Assembly: GCA_964354345.1 (NCBI GenBank)
Contig: CAYGZL010000146.1
Span: 1 to 64,000, forward strand
DNA: 64,000 nt
Source: CAYGZL01 sp964354345
GTDB taxonomy: Bacteria > Chloroflexota > Anaerolineae > Anaerolineales > UBA4823
Reading direction: 5' to 3'
Shown: piece by piece, positions 28,969 to 37,856 of the stretch
How positions within the stretch are numbered: position 1 is the first letter of the stretch
Layout of the letters: every line of letters starts with the position of its first letter
Translations under genes and position numbers: made by a program
The notes under the pieces: model-generated
Told to the model about the DNA's origin: nothing
What the model saw: only the letters and a program-made list of their open reading frames with translations
Database searches by the model: none

Positions 28969-31413
28969 TTATACCGCCTGACGGAGGCGGTGAAAAGCTA
29001 CCCAACCAAGACCGAGTAATGCCAGCGGTAGGAATCCACCCAGGCATGGGCGGTTGGGTGACGCAGGCGCTTGAGTGGTGGGTGAGGGTTGAGTAGTAGC
29101 ACCAGGTAGAGGTACGGAGGTTGGCGTATACGTGGGAGACTGGGCAGTTGGCTGGACAGGCGTAGCCTCAAGTCTGGGGGTCTGAGTTGGCGTCAGTGAC
29201 GGTGTGGGGAGTGGGGCGGCGCCGGAAGGGACGACTTCATAGGCGGTACTGCCAGATAAAGCGATCACCTGGGATCCCAGGGAAAAGGCAGCCGCCAGCT
29301 CGGGATGTGCCTCCACAAGTTGGTAATAAGCATCGGAGAGGAAATTCACCTGGGTGGTATGCATGCTATCCGGGTCGTAGGCAGTATCGATCCATTTCCC
29401 GTCGCGCAGCACAAAAGTGTGCCAACCAGCCAGGCGGACTTGCTCTGAGGTTTCGACCGATGATGGAGCTGGGGCCTGCGCGCCAGCCAGCAAGGCCTGT
29501 TCAGCAGCTTTTTGAACTGCTTGAGGGCCGGATGCGAGAGCAGTGGGTTGAGCTTGTAGTTGGTTATATTGCTCCCTTGCGATACGCTCTTGTTGATCTG
29601 CTCCAAGAGGAGCATTTTCGGTGACCAGATAGGAGGTATACGGGGTTACGATGCCGAAGCGGATACTCAGGTGAACGATCTGGTCAATTGTTTCCTGATT
29701 TAGTCCTTTCAGGCGAATCTGGTTGAGCAGGTAGCCTATTTTACGTGTCGCCCACAAGCGGGGGATGGCGGTTTGGAGTTGGCTCATTTCTAATCCTGCA
29801 TCGGTTGAAAAGAGCTGGTCAGGATAGCGAAAGGTTTGGGTCTGACCGTTGATTGACCCTGTAAGAGTCACCTCGGTTGCGCCTCCCTGGCGGTAGCGAC
29901 CGACAGCCAGGATTTGCGAGCCACGGAACAGGTCAGGCAGGGGTGAAGGATACAGGTCATAGACCGACAGGCTACCGAAATCTAATTTTAGATCAGTCAG
30001 GAGTGGGGTACTGATACGGGCATAAAAAGCGGATAGCACTTCATCCAGGCGCTCACCAGGTTGCACATAGCTGCTGGCACCATGATGCTCCTGGGATAAT
30101 GAGTCGAGCAGGAAGGTGTCTACATCATAACCAACGCCAAAGGCGAATAAACGAATGTTTGCGCGGGCGTTAGTGAGGAATTCGTTCAAAATTTTGTCCC
30201 GATCGGTGACGCCTGCGGTAGGCAAGCCATCGGTCAGGAAGATCAGGTAAGTCGGTCGCTCGATGTCGGCCATTGCGGCGGCTTCCAGCAGGGCGCGGTG
30301 GATATCGGTGCTGCCCTGGGCGCTCAACTGATCAACCCAGGGTAGCGCATTCGTCGCTTCGGCAGCCGGGCACAGGTCAGCAGCGTAGGTTTCTAGAGCG
30401 GTATTGAAGGCGACGATGTTGAAGCGATCTTCCGGATTGAGATTGTTGAGGATGTATCGCATGGCTTTCTGGGCCTGCTGAAGTTTTTCTCCGTCCATGC
30501 TGCCGGAGTGATCTATTACGAACAAGATATCTTTAGGAACGGGCGTTGATTCCACGGAGGGTTGTGGCGCCAATAAGAGCAGGAAATAGCCATCCGGGTC
30601 GGTATCCTGCGGGTCGCGATAGCTGACCAGGTGGAAAGCCTGGCTCTCGCCGATGGAATAATACAAGGCGAAATCGGCGTCTGGCAAGCTGTCGGCAGAT
30701 TCATAACTGGCAGTCACATGGGTTTCGCTATCTCGACGCAAACTTATCGTATGGCTGGGAGAGTAGACAGCACGAATTGACTGAGTAGCCTGGATATCCA
30801 GACTAACGGAGACCGATTTGATCGGCCAGGCGCTGAATTTTTCAGTGCTCAGAGGGTATACATAACGCACCAGACCATTTTCGGCGGTCAAAGCCTGGGT
30901 GTATTCGAGTTCGATGCGTCGCTCACCTTGGGGCGGGATAGGGAAAATGTGGGCTTGTACGGCGCCTTGCCCGGCATATTCTAATAAGGCAGGGTCACGG
31001 AGCTGGTTGACAATCTGCCGATAGGTCTGGCGGGCTTGTTCAGCGTCTAATACTTTCCCCTGGACAGGTTGGTTATCTATCCAAAGAGTGAAGGAAGTCA
31101 CAGCGGCGTCACGCGGGAGCGGAAACAGGTAAGTGCCTTCGACCGCAGTTTGGTTAGGGTTGTAGAAGATTTGGTCAACATGTGTCACAGCCACCTGGTC
31201 CTGAATGCGGACGGTGACATGATGGTAGCGGATGACCAGCGCGGCCATTGGGGAGGGAGGCGGGCAACGGAAGGGACCCGGGCAGGGGACTGGTGGGCAT
31301 GGGCGATCTACACAAATTGGTGGATCAGGAATGATGATGCCATCCGCGCGGGCAGGAGCGGGTTGCGCCAGGATCAGGAGCAGTATAAAAAGGGTCAGGA
31401 GGGTGTATTTCAT
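28969..31413 (-). CDS. VIT and von Willebrand A domain surface protein
   Basis: This 814-residue protein has a signal peptide (1-23, ending PARADG), a Cys/Pro-rich stretch, and a VIT domain (about 55-185). A vWA domain follows with MIDAS motif D-H-S-G-S-M at residues 301-306 in ILFVIDHSGSMDG, fitting divalent-metal ligand binding. A Thr/Pro-rich stalk (about 735-785) leads to a C-terminal tail, CLGGFLPLALLGLGW, then basic residues. That tail looks like a sorting or anchoring signal. The architecture resembles inter-alpha-trypsin inhibitor heavy chains. ATG 31413 has GGAGA upstream. The ligand is unknown. Confidence 0.85.
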   Translation of the reverse strand: MKYTLLTLFILLLILAQPAPARADGIIIPDPPICVDRPCPPVPCPGPFRCPPPSPMAALVIRYHHVTVRIQDQVAVTHVDQIFYNPNQTAVEGTYLFPLPRDAAVTSFTLWIDNQPVQGKVLDAEQARQTYRQIVNQLRDPALLEYAGQGAVQAHIFPIPPQGERRIELEYTQALTAENGLVRYVYPLSTEKFSAWPIKSVSVSLDIQATQSIRAVYSPSHTISLRRDSETHVTASYESADSLPDADFALYYSIGESQAFHLVSYRDPQDTDPDGYFLLLLAPQPSVESTPVPKDILFVIDHSGSMDGEKLQQAQKAMRYILNNLNPEDRFNIVAFNTALETYAADLCPAAEATNALPWVDQLSAQGSTDIHRALLEAAAMADIERPTYLIFLTDGLPTAGVTDRDKILNEFLTNARANIRLFAFGVGYDVDTFLLDSLSQEHHGASSYVQPGERLDEVLSAFYARISTPLLTDLKLDFGSLSVYDLYPSPLPDLFRGSQILAVGRYRQGGATEVTLTGSINGQTQTFRYPDQLFSTDAGLEMSQLQTAIPRLWATRKIGYLLNQIRLKGLNQETIDQIVHLSIRFGIVTPYTSYLVTENAPLGADQQERIAREQYNQLQAQPTALASGPQAVQKAAEQALLAGAQAPAPSSVETSEQVRLAGWHTFVLRDGKWIDTAYDPDSMHTTQVNFLSDAYYQLVEAHPELAAAFSLGSQVIALSGSTAYEVVPSGAAPLPTPSLTPTQTPRLEATPVQPTAQSPTYTPTSVPLPGATTQPSPTTQAPASPNRPCLGGFLPLALLGLGWVAFHRLRQAV

Positions 31414-31484
31414 TTTAAATCTCCGTAATAAACTAATCCATTCTCTTTGGCACAGGACGTCAAAAAAGGGTGAAAAGTTCCGAG

Positions 31485-31493
31485 TGGTATAAT
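31485..31493 (+). promoter_or_regulatory. Extended -10 promoter of prfA
   Basis: TGGTATAAT (TATAAT at 31488-31493) is an extended -10 with no clear -35. It lies 56 nt before prfA in the divergent gap with the VIT/vWA gene. Confidence 0.55.
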
Positions 31494-31549
31494 TGCGGCA
31501 CTGAAGCTTTGAAGGTGCCTTCTCCAAGATTAACTCCGAGAATTAAATT

Positions 31550-32614
31550 ATGCTGTTAGAAAAAGTTGCTGGAATTGAACAACGCTACATAGAACTGAAC
31601 GATCAATTGATGAATGTCGCTGATGATTACCAACGCGCGGCGGAATTGGGCAAAGAGCGTGCTGAATTGGAACCACTTGTCAGCAAGATTACTGAGTACC
31701 GCCAGGTGCTTCGCCACCTGTCGGAAGCGCAGGCGCTGAAGGATAGTGATGATGACGATTTACGGCTGCTGGCGGAGGCCGAGATTGCCGAAATCGAGCC
31801 CAAGATCAGCCAGTTTGAAAGCGAAATCAAGAATATGCTTTTGCCCAGAGACCCACGTGACCAACGGAATGTCATTGTCGAAATCCGCGCCGGCACTGGG
31901 GGCGATGAAGCTGCAGTTTTTGCTGCTGACCTATTCCGGCTTTACAGCCGGTACGCGGAACGTCATGGCTGGGCTGTGGAAGTGTTGTCAGCGAATGAGA
32001 TTGGCATTGGCGGCTATAAAGAAATCATCTTTATGGTCAAAGGGCGTGGTGCGTATTCGCGGCTTAAATACGAGTCGGGCGTGCACCGCGTCCAACGTGT
32101 CCCGGTGACCGAATCCCAGGGCCGAATTCATACCTCTACGACTACGGTGGCGGTGTTGGCAGAAGTGGACGAGGTCGAGATCAATATCCCGGAAGGTGAT
32201 CTGCGGATTGACGTGTACCGATCGGCTGGCGCGGGGGGTCAGAATGTCCAGAAGAATGCTACTGCAATCCGCCTTACTCATCTGCCAACGGGCATAGTAG
32301 TCGCCTGTCAGGATGAAAGGTCACAGCTCCAGAATCGCTTGCGGGCAATGGCAATCTTGCGCGCGCGGTTGTACGAAATAGAAGTGGAGAAGCGTCGGCA
32401 GGAGGTAGAGCAGACGCGCCGATCCCAGGTGGGCAGTGGTGAACGCGCCGAGAAAATCCGTACATACAATTTCCCGCAATCGCGTATCACCGATCACCGC
32501 ATCAATCTCTCGCTGTTCAACCTGGTAGGAATTATGGACGGTGATATTGACCCATTTATAGATGAATTAGCGACGCGCGATGAAGCCGAACGACTGGCGG
32601 CAGTTACGGAATAG
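31550..32614 (+). CDS. prfA: Peptide chain release factor 1
   Basis: This 354-residue class I release factor carries the catalytic GGQ at residues 229-231 (AGAGGQNVQKN), which triggers peptidyl-tRNA hydrolysis. Its length, the HRVQRVPVTESQGRIHTST region and overall similarity fit RF1 (UAA/UAG) rather than RF2, and no programmed frameshift is present. The next gene is prmC, which methylates this glutamine. Its stop codon lies within the first, degenerate copy of the downstream 17-bp repeat array. RF1 does not read UGA, which matters for the UGA-containing gene at 34933. Confidence 0.95.
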   Translation: MLLEKVAGIEQRYIELNDQLMNVADDYQRAAELGKERAELEPLVSKITEYRQVLRHLSEAQALKDSDDDDLRLLAEAEIAEIEPKISQFESEIKNMLLPRDPRDQRNVIVEIRAGTGGDEAAVFAADLFRLYSRYAERHGWAVEVLSANEIGIGGYKEIIFMVKGRGAYSRLKYESGVHRVQRVPVTESQGRIHTSTTTVAVLAEVDEVEINIPEGDLRIDVYRSAGAGGQNVQKNATAIRLTHLPTGIVVACQDERSQLQNRLRAMAILRARLYEIEVEKRRQEVEQTRRSQVGSGERAEKIRTYNFPQSRITDHRINLSLFNLVGIMDGDIDPFIDELATRDEAERLAAVTE

Positions 32615-32619
32615 TCCGT

Positions 32620-32704
32620 CCGGCGGAATAGTAATTCCGGCGGGATAGTAATTCCGGTGGAACAGTAGTTCCGGTGGAACAGTAGTTCCGGCGGAACAGT
32701 AATT
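32620..32704 (+). repeat. Five tandem 17-bp units between prfA and prmC
   Basis: Five head-to-tail 17-bp copies start at 32620, 32637, 32654, 32671 and 32688. The consensus is CCGGYGGAAYAGTARTT, where each unit plus the next CC forms a small GGAAY/RTTCC hairpin. A partial unit (about 32604-32618) contains the prfA stop. This is the expanded form of the element seen singly elsewhere in the window. Confidence 0.8.
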
Positions 32705-32724
32705 TCGGGGTAGAAGACTAGCTA

Positions 32725-33573
32725 TTGGATATTGGTGGATGGATAACCCAAAGCACACCCAGCCTGGCGCAAGTAAGTGAAACGCCAGGGTTGGATGTAC
32801 AGCTTCTGGCAGCCGAGATACTGCAAAAGCCCCGCTCCTGGATCCTGGCGCATCCCGAAGCTATCCTGGAACCAGACCATATCCAAAAGCTTACCCTGGG
32901 CATCAATCGCCTGGAAGCCGGCGAGCCATTGCCTTATGTGTTGGGTCATTGGGAGTTTTACGGTTTGGATTTTCGGGTGGCGCCAGCAGTGTTGATCCCG
33001 CGACCGGAAACGGAGCTGCTGGTTGAGCAGGCAGTAAACTGGCTACATTCTGTTCCCGGTCGGAGGTGGGCGGTTGATATTGGCACGGGTTCGGGATGTA
33101 TTGCCGTGACATTGGCTCTACAGGTACCAGATTTAAGGGTCATCGCGTGTGATCGCTCTTGGGAAGCACTACAAGTGGCGCAGGAAAACTGCCAGCGTCA
33201 TGGGGTGGCTGAACAGGTTGATTTGGTGCAGGCCAACTTGTTGGAACCCTTTGGGATGGTTGATCTGATCTGTGCGAACCTGCCGTATATTCCTAGCAGT
33301 GCCTTGGCATCGTTGAAAGTGGCGCGTTGGGAACCTCTCCTGGCATTGGATGGCGGCCCTGATGGATTAAGCCTGATCCGGTCATTGTTAAAACGCGCGC
33401 CGGCTCTGCTGGCTGCTGACGGACTGCTGCTTTTGGAAATTGAGGCCTCCTTGGGTCAGGAGACGGTAGCGCTGGTCAGACGGGCATTTCCGCATGCCCA
33501 AATTACCCGGTTGACTGACCTATCTGGGCAGGATCGTATCATTCGTGTGATAAACTCAAGGAGAGGATCGTGA
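32725..33573 (+). CDS. prmC: Release factor glutamine methyltransferase
   Basis: This 282-residue HemK-family enzyme has an N-terminal helical domain followed by a Rossmann methyltransferase: RPETELLVEQAV, SAM-binding VDIGTGSGCIAV, and the catalytic loop written NLPY (ICANLPYIP) instead of NPPY. It methylates the GGQ glutamine of RF1 and RF2. The start appears to be TTG 32725 (MDIGGWI), since no ATG or GTG gives the full N-terminal domain. The prfA-prmC order is widely conserved. Confidence 0.9.
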   Translation: MDIGGWITQSTPSLAQVSETPGLDVQLLAAEILQKPRSWILAHPEAILEPDHIQKLTLGINRLEAGEPLPYVLGHWEFYGLDFRVAPAVLIPRPETELLVEQAVNWLHSVPGRRWAVDIGTGSGCIAVTLALQVPDLRVIACDRSWEALQVAQENCQRHGVAEQVDLVQANLLEPFGMVDLICANLPYIPSSALASLKVARWEPLLALDGGPDGLSLIRSLLKRAPALLAADGLLLLEIEASLGQETVALVRRAFPHAQITRLTDLSGQDRIIRVINSRRGS

Positions 33574-33622
33574 AAATAGTCAGTCTCCTTTTCGCCTTAT
33601 CCGTCAGGTCACAGGGAGTCAT

Positions 33623-34849
33623 ATGAAAACACTAATGGATAGCAAGCATATTGTTTTGGGCGTGACCGGGTCGATCGCCTGTTATAAGGCGGCTGACCTG
33701 GCTTCAAAGCTGACCCAAGCCGGGGTGCAGGTAGACGTAATTTTAACCCGTGCCGCCCAGCAGTTTATTACCCCTTTGACTTTCCAATCGGTCACCGGTC
33801 GGAGGGCATTTGTGGATGATGATCTATGGTCGGGCGAGGGGCATGTAGTCCATATTGGGTTGGGGAAAAGCGCCCACCTGTTGATTATCGCGCCGGCGTC
33901 GGCGAACACCCTGGCAAAATTGGCGCATGGCATCGCGGATAACCTTTTATGTGTTTCAGCCCTGGCAGCGCGTTGCCCGTTATTAGTCGCACCGGCCATG
34001 GATGGTGGGATGTTCGCTCATCCAGCCACCCAGGCAAACCTGGAGATCCTGCGCCAGCGCGGCGTGCGAGTGGTTGGTCCTGCTGAGGGTCACCTAGCCT
34101 CTGGGATGACTGGTCCAGGGCGGATGGTTGAGTCATTGGAGCTGTTGGGTGAAATCCGGCTGGCGCTATCGCAAGGTGGGGCTCTATCTGGTAAGCGAGT
34201 GGTGGTTACGGCGGGAGGTACACAGGAGCCAATCGATCCGGTACGGGTGATTGCGAATCGTTCATCAGGCAAGCAGGGCTTTGCTCTTGCCCAGGCTGCC
34301 CTCGATTTAGGGGCACAGGTAGTCTTAATCGCTGGGCCAGTGACCCTACCCACCCCAGCCGGCGCAGTGCGGGTCGATGTGCATACTGCAGAAGAGATGC
34401 TGGAGGCCGTGCTGGCTGCGGTACCTCAGGCAGATGTTCTGGTCATGGCAGCAGCCGTGGCCGATTTCCGTCCTGTATCGCCAGTTGACCAGAAGATTAA
34501 GAAAGAGAGCGGCGTGCCTCAAATCATTCTGGAGACAACGCCGGATATTCTGGCAGCGGTTGCAGCGGTAAAAGCTCAGGCAGGCTGGCCACGCCTGACC
34601 ATTGGTTTTGCCGCCGAGTCCCAGAATCTGTTAGAGAATGCTGGCGCCAAGTTACAGGCGAAGAGGCTGGATATGATTGTAGCAAATGACATCTGCGCCA
34701 GCGACGCTGGTTTCGGCGTTGATACCAACCGGGTGACCCTGCTCGATCGCGAGGGGCGGGTAGAGGTATTACCGCTCATGAGCAAGGTTGAGGTTGCCGA
34801 GGTCGTGTTGGACAGGGTAGTGAATTGGCTCAAGGAGGTAAATTACTGA
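33623..34849 (+). CDS. coaBC: Bifunctional phosphopantothenoylcysteine decarboxylase / phosphopantothenate-cysteine ligase
   Basis: This 408-residue protein catalyses two steps of coenzyme A synthesis. The N-terminal flavoprotein CoaC half (1-185) has GVTGSIACYKAADL, active-site H77 (VVHIGLG) and N95 (ASANTLAKLA). Two usual residues differ: the PxMNxxM motif reads PAMDGGM (D127), and the substrate-flap Cys reads Ser (LASGMTGPGRM, S160). The CoaB half (190-408) has VVTAGGTQEPIDPVRVIANRSSG and the A-A-V-A-D-F motif. The ATG is 49 bp after prmC. Function is likely retained, but the flap substitution is worth noting. Confidence 0.9.
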   Translation: MKTLMDSKHIVLGVTGSIACYKAADLASKLTQAGVQVDVILTRAAQQFITPLTFQSVTGRRAFVDDDLWSGEGHVVHIGLGKSAHLLIIAPASANTLAKLAHGIADNLLCVSALAARCPLLVAPAMDGGMFAHPATQANLEILRQRGVRVVGPAEGHLASGMTGPGRMVESLELLGEIRLALSQGGALSGKRVVVTAGGTQEPIDPVRVIANRSSGKQGFALAQAALDLGAQVVLIAGPVTLPTPAGAVRVDVHTAEEMLEAVLAAVPQADVLVMAAAVADFRPVSPVDQKIKKESGVPQIILETTPDILAAVAAVKAQAGWPRLTIGFAAESQNLLENAGAKLQAKRLDMIVANDICASDAGFGVDTNRVTLLDREGRVEVLPLMSKVEVAEVVLDRVVNWLKEVNY

Positions 34850-34932
34850 TATGCTTTAGCACGGCTTTGTCTCAGCGAGATTGTTATGGAAAGTACGTTC
34901 GCAAAGAATCTCAATCATAAAAGGAGAACCCT

Positions 34933-35715
34933 ATGAACTTAAAGGTCGGGCAGTTAGCCCCGGATTTCAGTCTGGAAAGTCACCTGAAACAGCGCATCCG
35001 GTTGAGCGAATTTCTTGGGAAGAAGAATGTTGTTTTGGCTTTCTTCCCTTTAGCCTGGACGCCAATCTGAACGAGCCAGATCCCTTCGTACCAGGTCGCT
35101 CTTGACCGGTTCGCTGGGGTCGAGACCCAGGTTCTGGGTCTGAGTGTCGATAGCACAGATTGTCTGAGGGCATGGGCGGAGAGCCTGGGGGGGATCACCA
35201 ACCCCCTGTTGAGTGACTTTTACCCCCATGGTGCGGTAGCTCAGCAATATGGTGTGTTGCGTGCGGAAGGTTATGCGGAGCGAGCCCTTTTCGTGATTGA
35301 CAAGCTGGGGTTGATCCGCTACATAGACGTTCATGATATCAACGAACAGCCTGATAATGAGGTGCTTTTCGGTGTGCTGGCCGAGTTGGAACCGGAGCTT
35401 TCTGCCCAATATGCCGCGACGGTAAAAGCAGCTGAGGCGTCGGCCAAGCCGGTCGAACCCATCCAGCATCGTGGCGAAGTGGTTATTTACTGCACTCCCT
35501 GGTGTCCGGGCTGCCGGAGGGCAAGGATTTTCTTGCAAGAGCACAAAATTCCATTTGTTGAAATTGATATCTCGCGCGATCGGACTGCCGCGGCGCGTGT
35601 GCGTGGCTGGGCATATGGCTACGAAACTACACCGACGTTTGATATTAACGGCAGCATAATTGTGGATTTTAATCCGGTGAAGCTTAGCGAGTTGCTTGGA
35701 ATAAAGGAAAAGTAG
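34933..35715 (+). CDS. Selenocysteine peroxiredoxin fused to a glutaredoxin domain (TGA read-through)
   Basis: Read through one TGA (35068-35070), this is a 260-residue protein. The AhpE/BCP-like peroxiredoxin domain (1-150) begins MNLKVGQLAPDFSL. The active-site loop is PLAWTPI-[TGA]-TSQIPSYQ, with TGA exactly at the peroxidatic cysteine, so residue 46 is predicted to be selenocysteine. A linker follows, then a glutaredoxin-like domain (about 180-260) with C191-P-G-C194 and cis-Pro loop TTPTF, likely the reductant. C77 is the only other Cys in the first domain. GGAG lies 6 nt before the ATG. No other in-frame stop occurs. A nonsense mutation is the alternative. The 3' end faces lutBC, 4 bp away. 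Confidence 0.82.
35087..35113 (+). promoter_or_regulatory. Candidate bacterial SECIS stem-loop
   Basis: In mRNA, CG (35087-35088) pairs with CG (35112-35113). After a U-U mismatch, ACC (35090-35092) pairs with GGU (35108-35110); A93 bulges; and GGUC (35094-35097) pairs with GACC (35104-35107). The loop is GCUCUU, 28 nt after the TGA. Bacterial SECIS elements are short hairpins with a bulge in this distance range, carrying a G in the apical loop. The fold was made by eye. Confidence 0.55.
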
Positions 35716-35719
35716 ACAA

Positions 35720-37798
35720 CTACTCGATACAGAATACATGCACATCGCCCGGACCGTGCACGCCGATGGTCAGAGTCATTTCGATGTCCGCTGTACGAGA
35801 TGGACCGCTGATCAGAACGCTGGCGGCAGACTGGCACAAGTCAACTTGCTGAAATGCGTGCAGCAGGGTGTCGGTCAGGTCGGACGCGTTGAGAATGATC
35901 AGGTGAATCTCGGGCAGCAATGAAGCAGTGAGCGGCTGACCGGGTGCGCTGGACAGGAGCAAGGTGCCAGTTTCGGCGATGCCTGCCAGGGCTCCGGTCA
36001 GTCCTACTTTAATTTCTGGGCTGGGGGTGGATTGGGCCTGGATTCCAGCCTGTTCCAAGGCGGTCAGCAAGCCATCTGGCAGGCTGGCGGCATCCCAGGT
36101 TTGCAGGCGGTTGATTCCGCGCGTGTTCAAAAACGCAAGAAGTAGTTTGGGCAATTGGTTTACTTTACACCGCACCAGGCTCCCGCCCAGGGCAGTCAAT
36201 TCTGCCTCAAAACGGTCCAGGAGATTAGAGGTCAGTGGTTGAATTTTGGATTTTGTCGCAAGGCTTCCAATAGACCTGATGGGAGTTTGCTCATTGCCGA
36301 TTGTAGTTGGCTGAGTACTGATGGCTTGTTGTTCTGTGGCCGGCTTGCTTAGAGATTTACCATAACGGCCTCGGAAAGAGTGGGAGGCGGGGCGTGGAAA
36401 ATCGCGCCGGTACCCCCAACCGGTAAAGGCTGGCAGGCGCAACCAGGAGGAGAAAGGTGCCAGGAGGCGACTGAAAAAGCCAGCCAGATGGAGGGCAGCG
36501 GCATAGCGCGTGGGTGACCTGGCGATCCAGGTAAAAGCTCGTAGTCCCACATGCAAAGTAGTAGGCGCCAGATTCTTACCCTCGCCATGCAACGGGGAGC
36601 AGCCAGGGGTGAGGTTGTTATGAATAACGCCAGCCCGAATGCGCAGGAGTAGTTTTGGCAAATCGATATCCACCGGGCAGGCCTCTTTACAGGCTCCGCA
36701 CAGGCTGGATGCGCGGGCGAGATTGCCGAACTCAGGCTGTCCAAATAAAGCAGGCGAGATCACTGAACCAATCGGACCAGAATAGGCGGTTGGTTGGTCA
36801 TGTATGCCAACATACGCATGACCACCGATTTCGCGAAATACCGGGCAGGCATTCAGGCAGGCGCCACAGCGAATGCAGTACAGGATTTCGGCCAGGGGAG
36901 AGTTGGCCAGGGCAGAACGCCCGTTGTCTATCAGCACCAGATGGCGCTGATTGGGGCCATCCAATTCGCCTGGGCGGCGTGGGCCGTGGATCAGCGAAGT
37001 GTAGACGCTTAACTTCTGTCCTGTGGAAAAGCGCGGTAAAAGCGAGAGCAGCAGAGCCAGATCATCCAGGGTGGGCACCAGGCGCTCGATGCCCATCAAA
37101 GCGATATGCACCGGCGGCAGGGTGGTGACCATGCGACCGTTGCCTTCATTGGTGACCAGGCAAAGAGTGCCAGTTTCCGCCACCCCGAAGTTGACGCCCG
37201 AGATGCCAGCCTGCGCATCCAAGAAGGTCTGGCGTAAAATGCGCCGGGCTGCAGCGGTCATGGTGGGAATATCTTCATTGTAAGGCAGGCCAATTTTTTC
37301 CTGGAAGGTGCGCGCCACGTCACTACGGAGCAGGTGAACTGCGGGGGTAATGATATGCCCCGGACGCTCACCGCGCAGTTGGACGATATATTCGCCCAGA
37401 TCAGTTTCAACTACCTCAAAACCAGCGGCTTCCAAGGCTTGATTGACCTCAATCTCTTCACCGACCATAGTCTTGGATTTTATGATCTTGTGGGCCTGAT
37501 TCTGGCGGAGGATGTCCAGGATAATCTGATTGGCCTGCGCGGCATCAGCGGCGCGATGAACCAGGATGCCGTTGGTCTGAACTTTGGCAATGAACTGGCT
37601 CAGATATTGGTTGAGGTTGGCGATTGTCTCTGCACGTAACGCATGGGCGCGCTGGCGTAGGACTTGCAGCTCCTCGGTGAGGGAGTCGAAAGCGGTCTGA
37701 CGGGCAACCAGGCGGTGTTCGGCGTTTTTGTCCAGGGCGTCTTGCAGGCCAGGATTAGCTAAAGAAGCACGGATGCGGGTTCGAAAGGGAGTGGTCAT
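35720..37798 (-). CDS. LutB-LutC fusion, iron-sulfur L-lactate oxidation protein
   Basis: This 692-residue protein fuses two lactate-utilisation subunits. The LutB/LldF part (1-400) has a LUD domain and two ferredoxin motifs: C308-x2-C311-x2-C314-x3-C318 (CIRCGACLNACP) and C367-x2-C370-x3-C374 (CGACKEACPVD). After a linker (about 400-515) comes a second LUD domain (about 520-692) resembling LutC, with VGLTGALAGIAETGTLLL. LutABC oxidise L-lactate to pyruvate in the cytoplasm. It lies 58 bp downstream of lutA, forming a two-gene operon. The fused arrangement replaces the three-gene operon of Bacillus. Confidence 0.85.
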   Translation of the reverse strand: MTTPFRTRIRASLANPGLQDALDKNAEHRLVARQTAFDSLTEELQVLRQRAHALRAETIANLNQYLSQFIAKVQTNGILVHRAADAAQANQIILDILRQNQAHKIIKSKTMVGEEIEVNQALEAAGFEVVETDLGEYIVQLRGERPGHIITPAVHLLRSDVARTFQEKIGLPYNEDIPTMTAAARRILRQTFLDAQAGISGVNFGVAETGTLCLVTNEGNGRMVTTLPPVHIALMGIERLVPTLDDLALLLSLLPRFSTGQKLSVYTSLIHGPRRPGELDGPNQRHLVLIDNGRSALANSPLAEILYCIRCGACLNACPVFREIGGHAYVGIHDQPTAYSGPIGSVISPALFGQPEFGNLARASSLCGACKEACPVDIDLPKLLLRIRAGVIHNNLTPGCSPLHGEGKNLAPTTLHVGLRAFTWIARSPTRYAAALHLAGFFSRLLAPFSSWLRLPAFTGWGYRRDFPRPASHSFRGRYGKSLSKPATEQQAISTQPTTIGNEQTPIRSIGSLATKSKIQPLTSNLLDRFEAELTALGGSLVRCKVNQLPKLLLAFLNTRGINRLQTWDAASLPDGLLTALEQAGIQAQSTPSPEIKVGLTGALAGIAETGTLLLSSAPGQPLTASLLPEIHLIILNASDLTDTLLHAFQQVDLCQSAASVLISGPSRTADIEMTLTIGVHGPGDVHVFCIE

Positions 37799-37856
37799 GG
37801 CTTAGAAAAGGTTATCTTACCAACAGTCAGCTTAACTTACGGGCGGTTTTACAGGT

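Noticed and set aside
32604..32704. The 17-bp repeat array as a CRISPR array
   Set aside because: The units are directly abutting with no spacers, and no cas genes are present.
34881..35105. A 74-residue reading frame overlapping the peroxiredoxin start
   Set aside because: It is in a different frame, shows no family resemblance, and lacks a ribosome-binding site.
35209..35715. A stand-alone glutaredoxin-like protein starting at the TTG at 35209
   Set aside because: It begins in the middle of the peroxiredoxin fold (LSDFYPHGAVAQQYGV), has no ribosome-binding site, and the same frame is continuous back to ATG 34933 through a single TGA at the catalytic Cys position.
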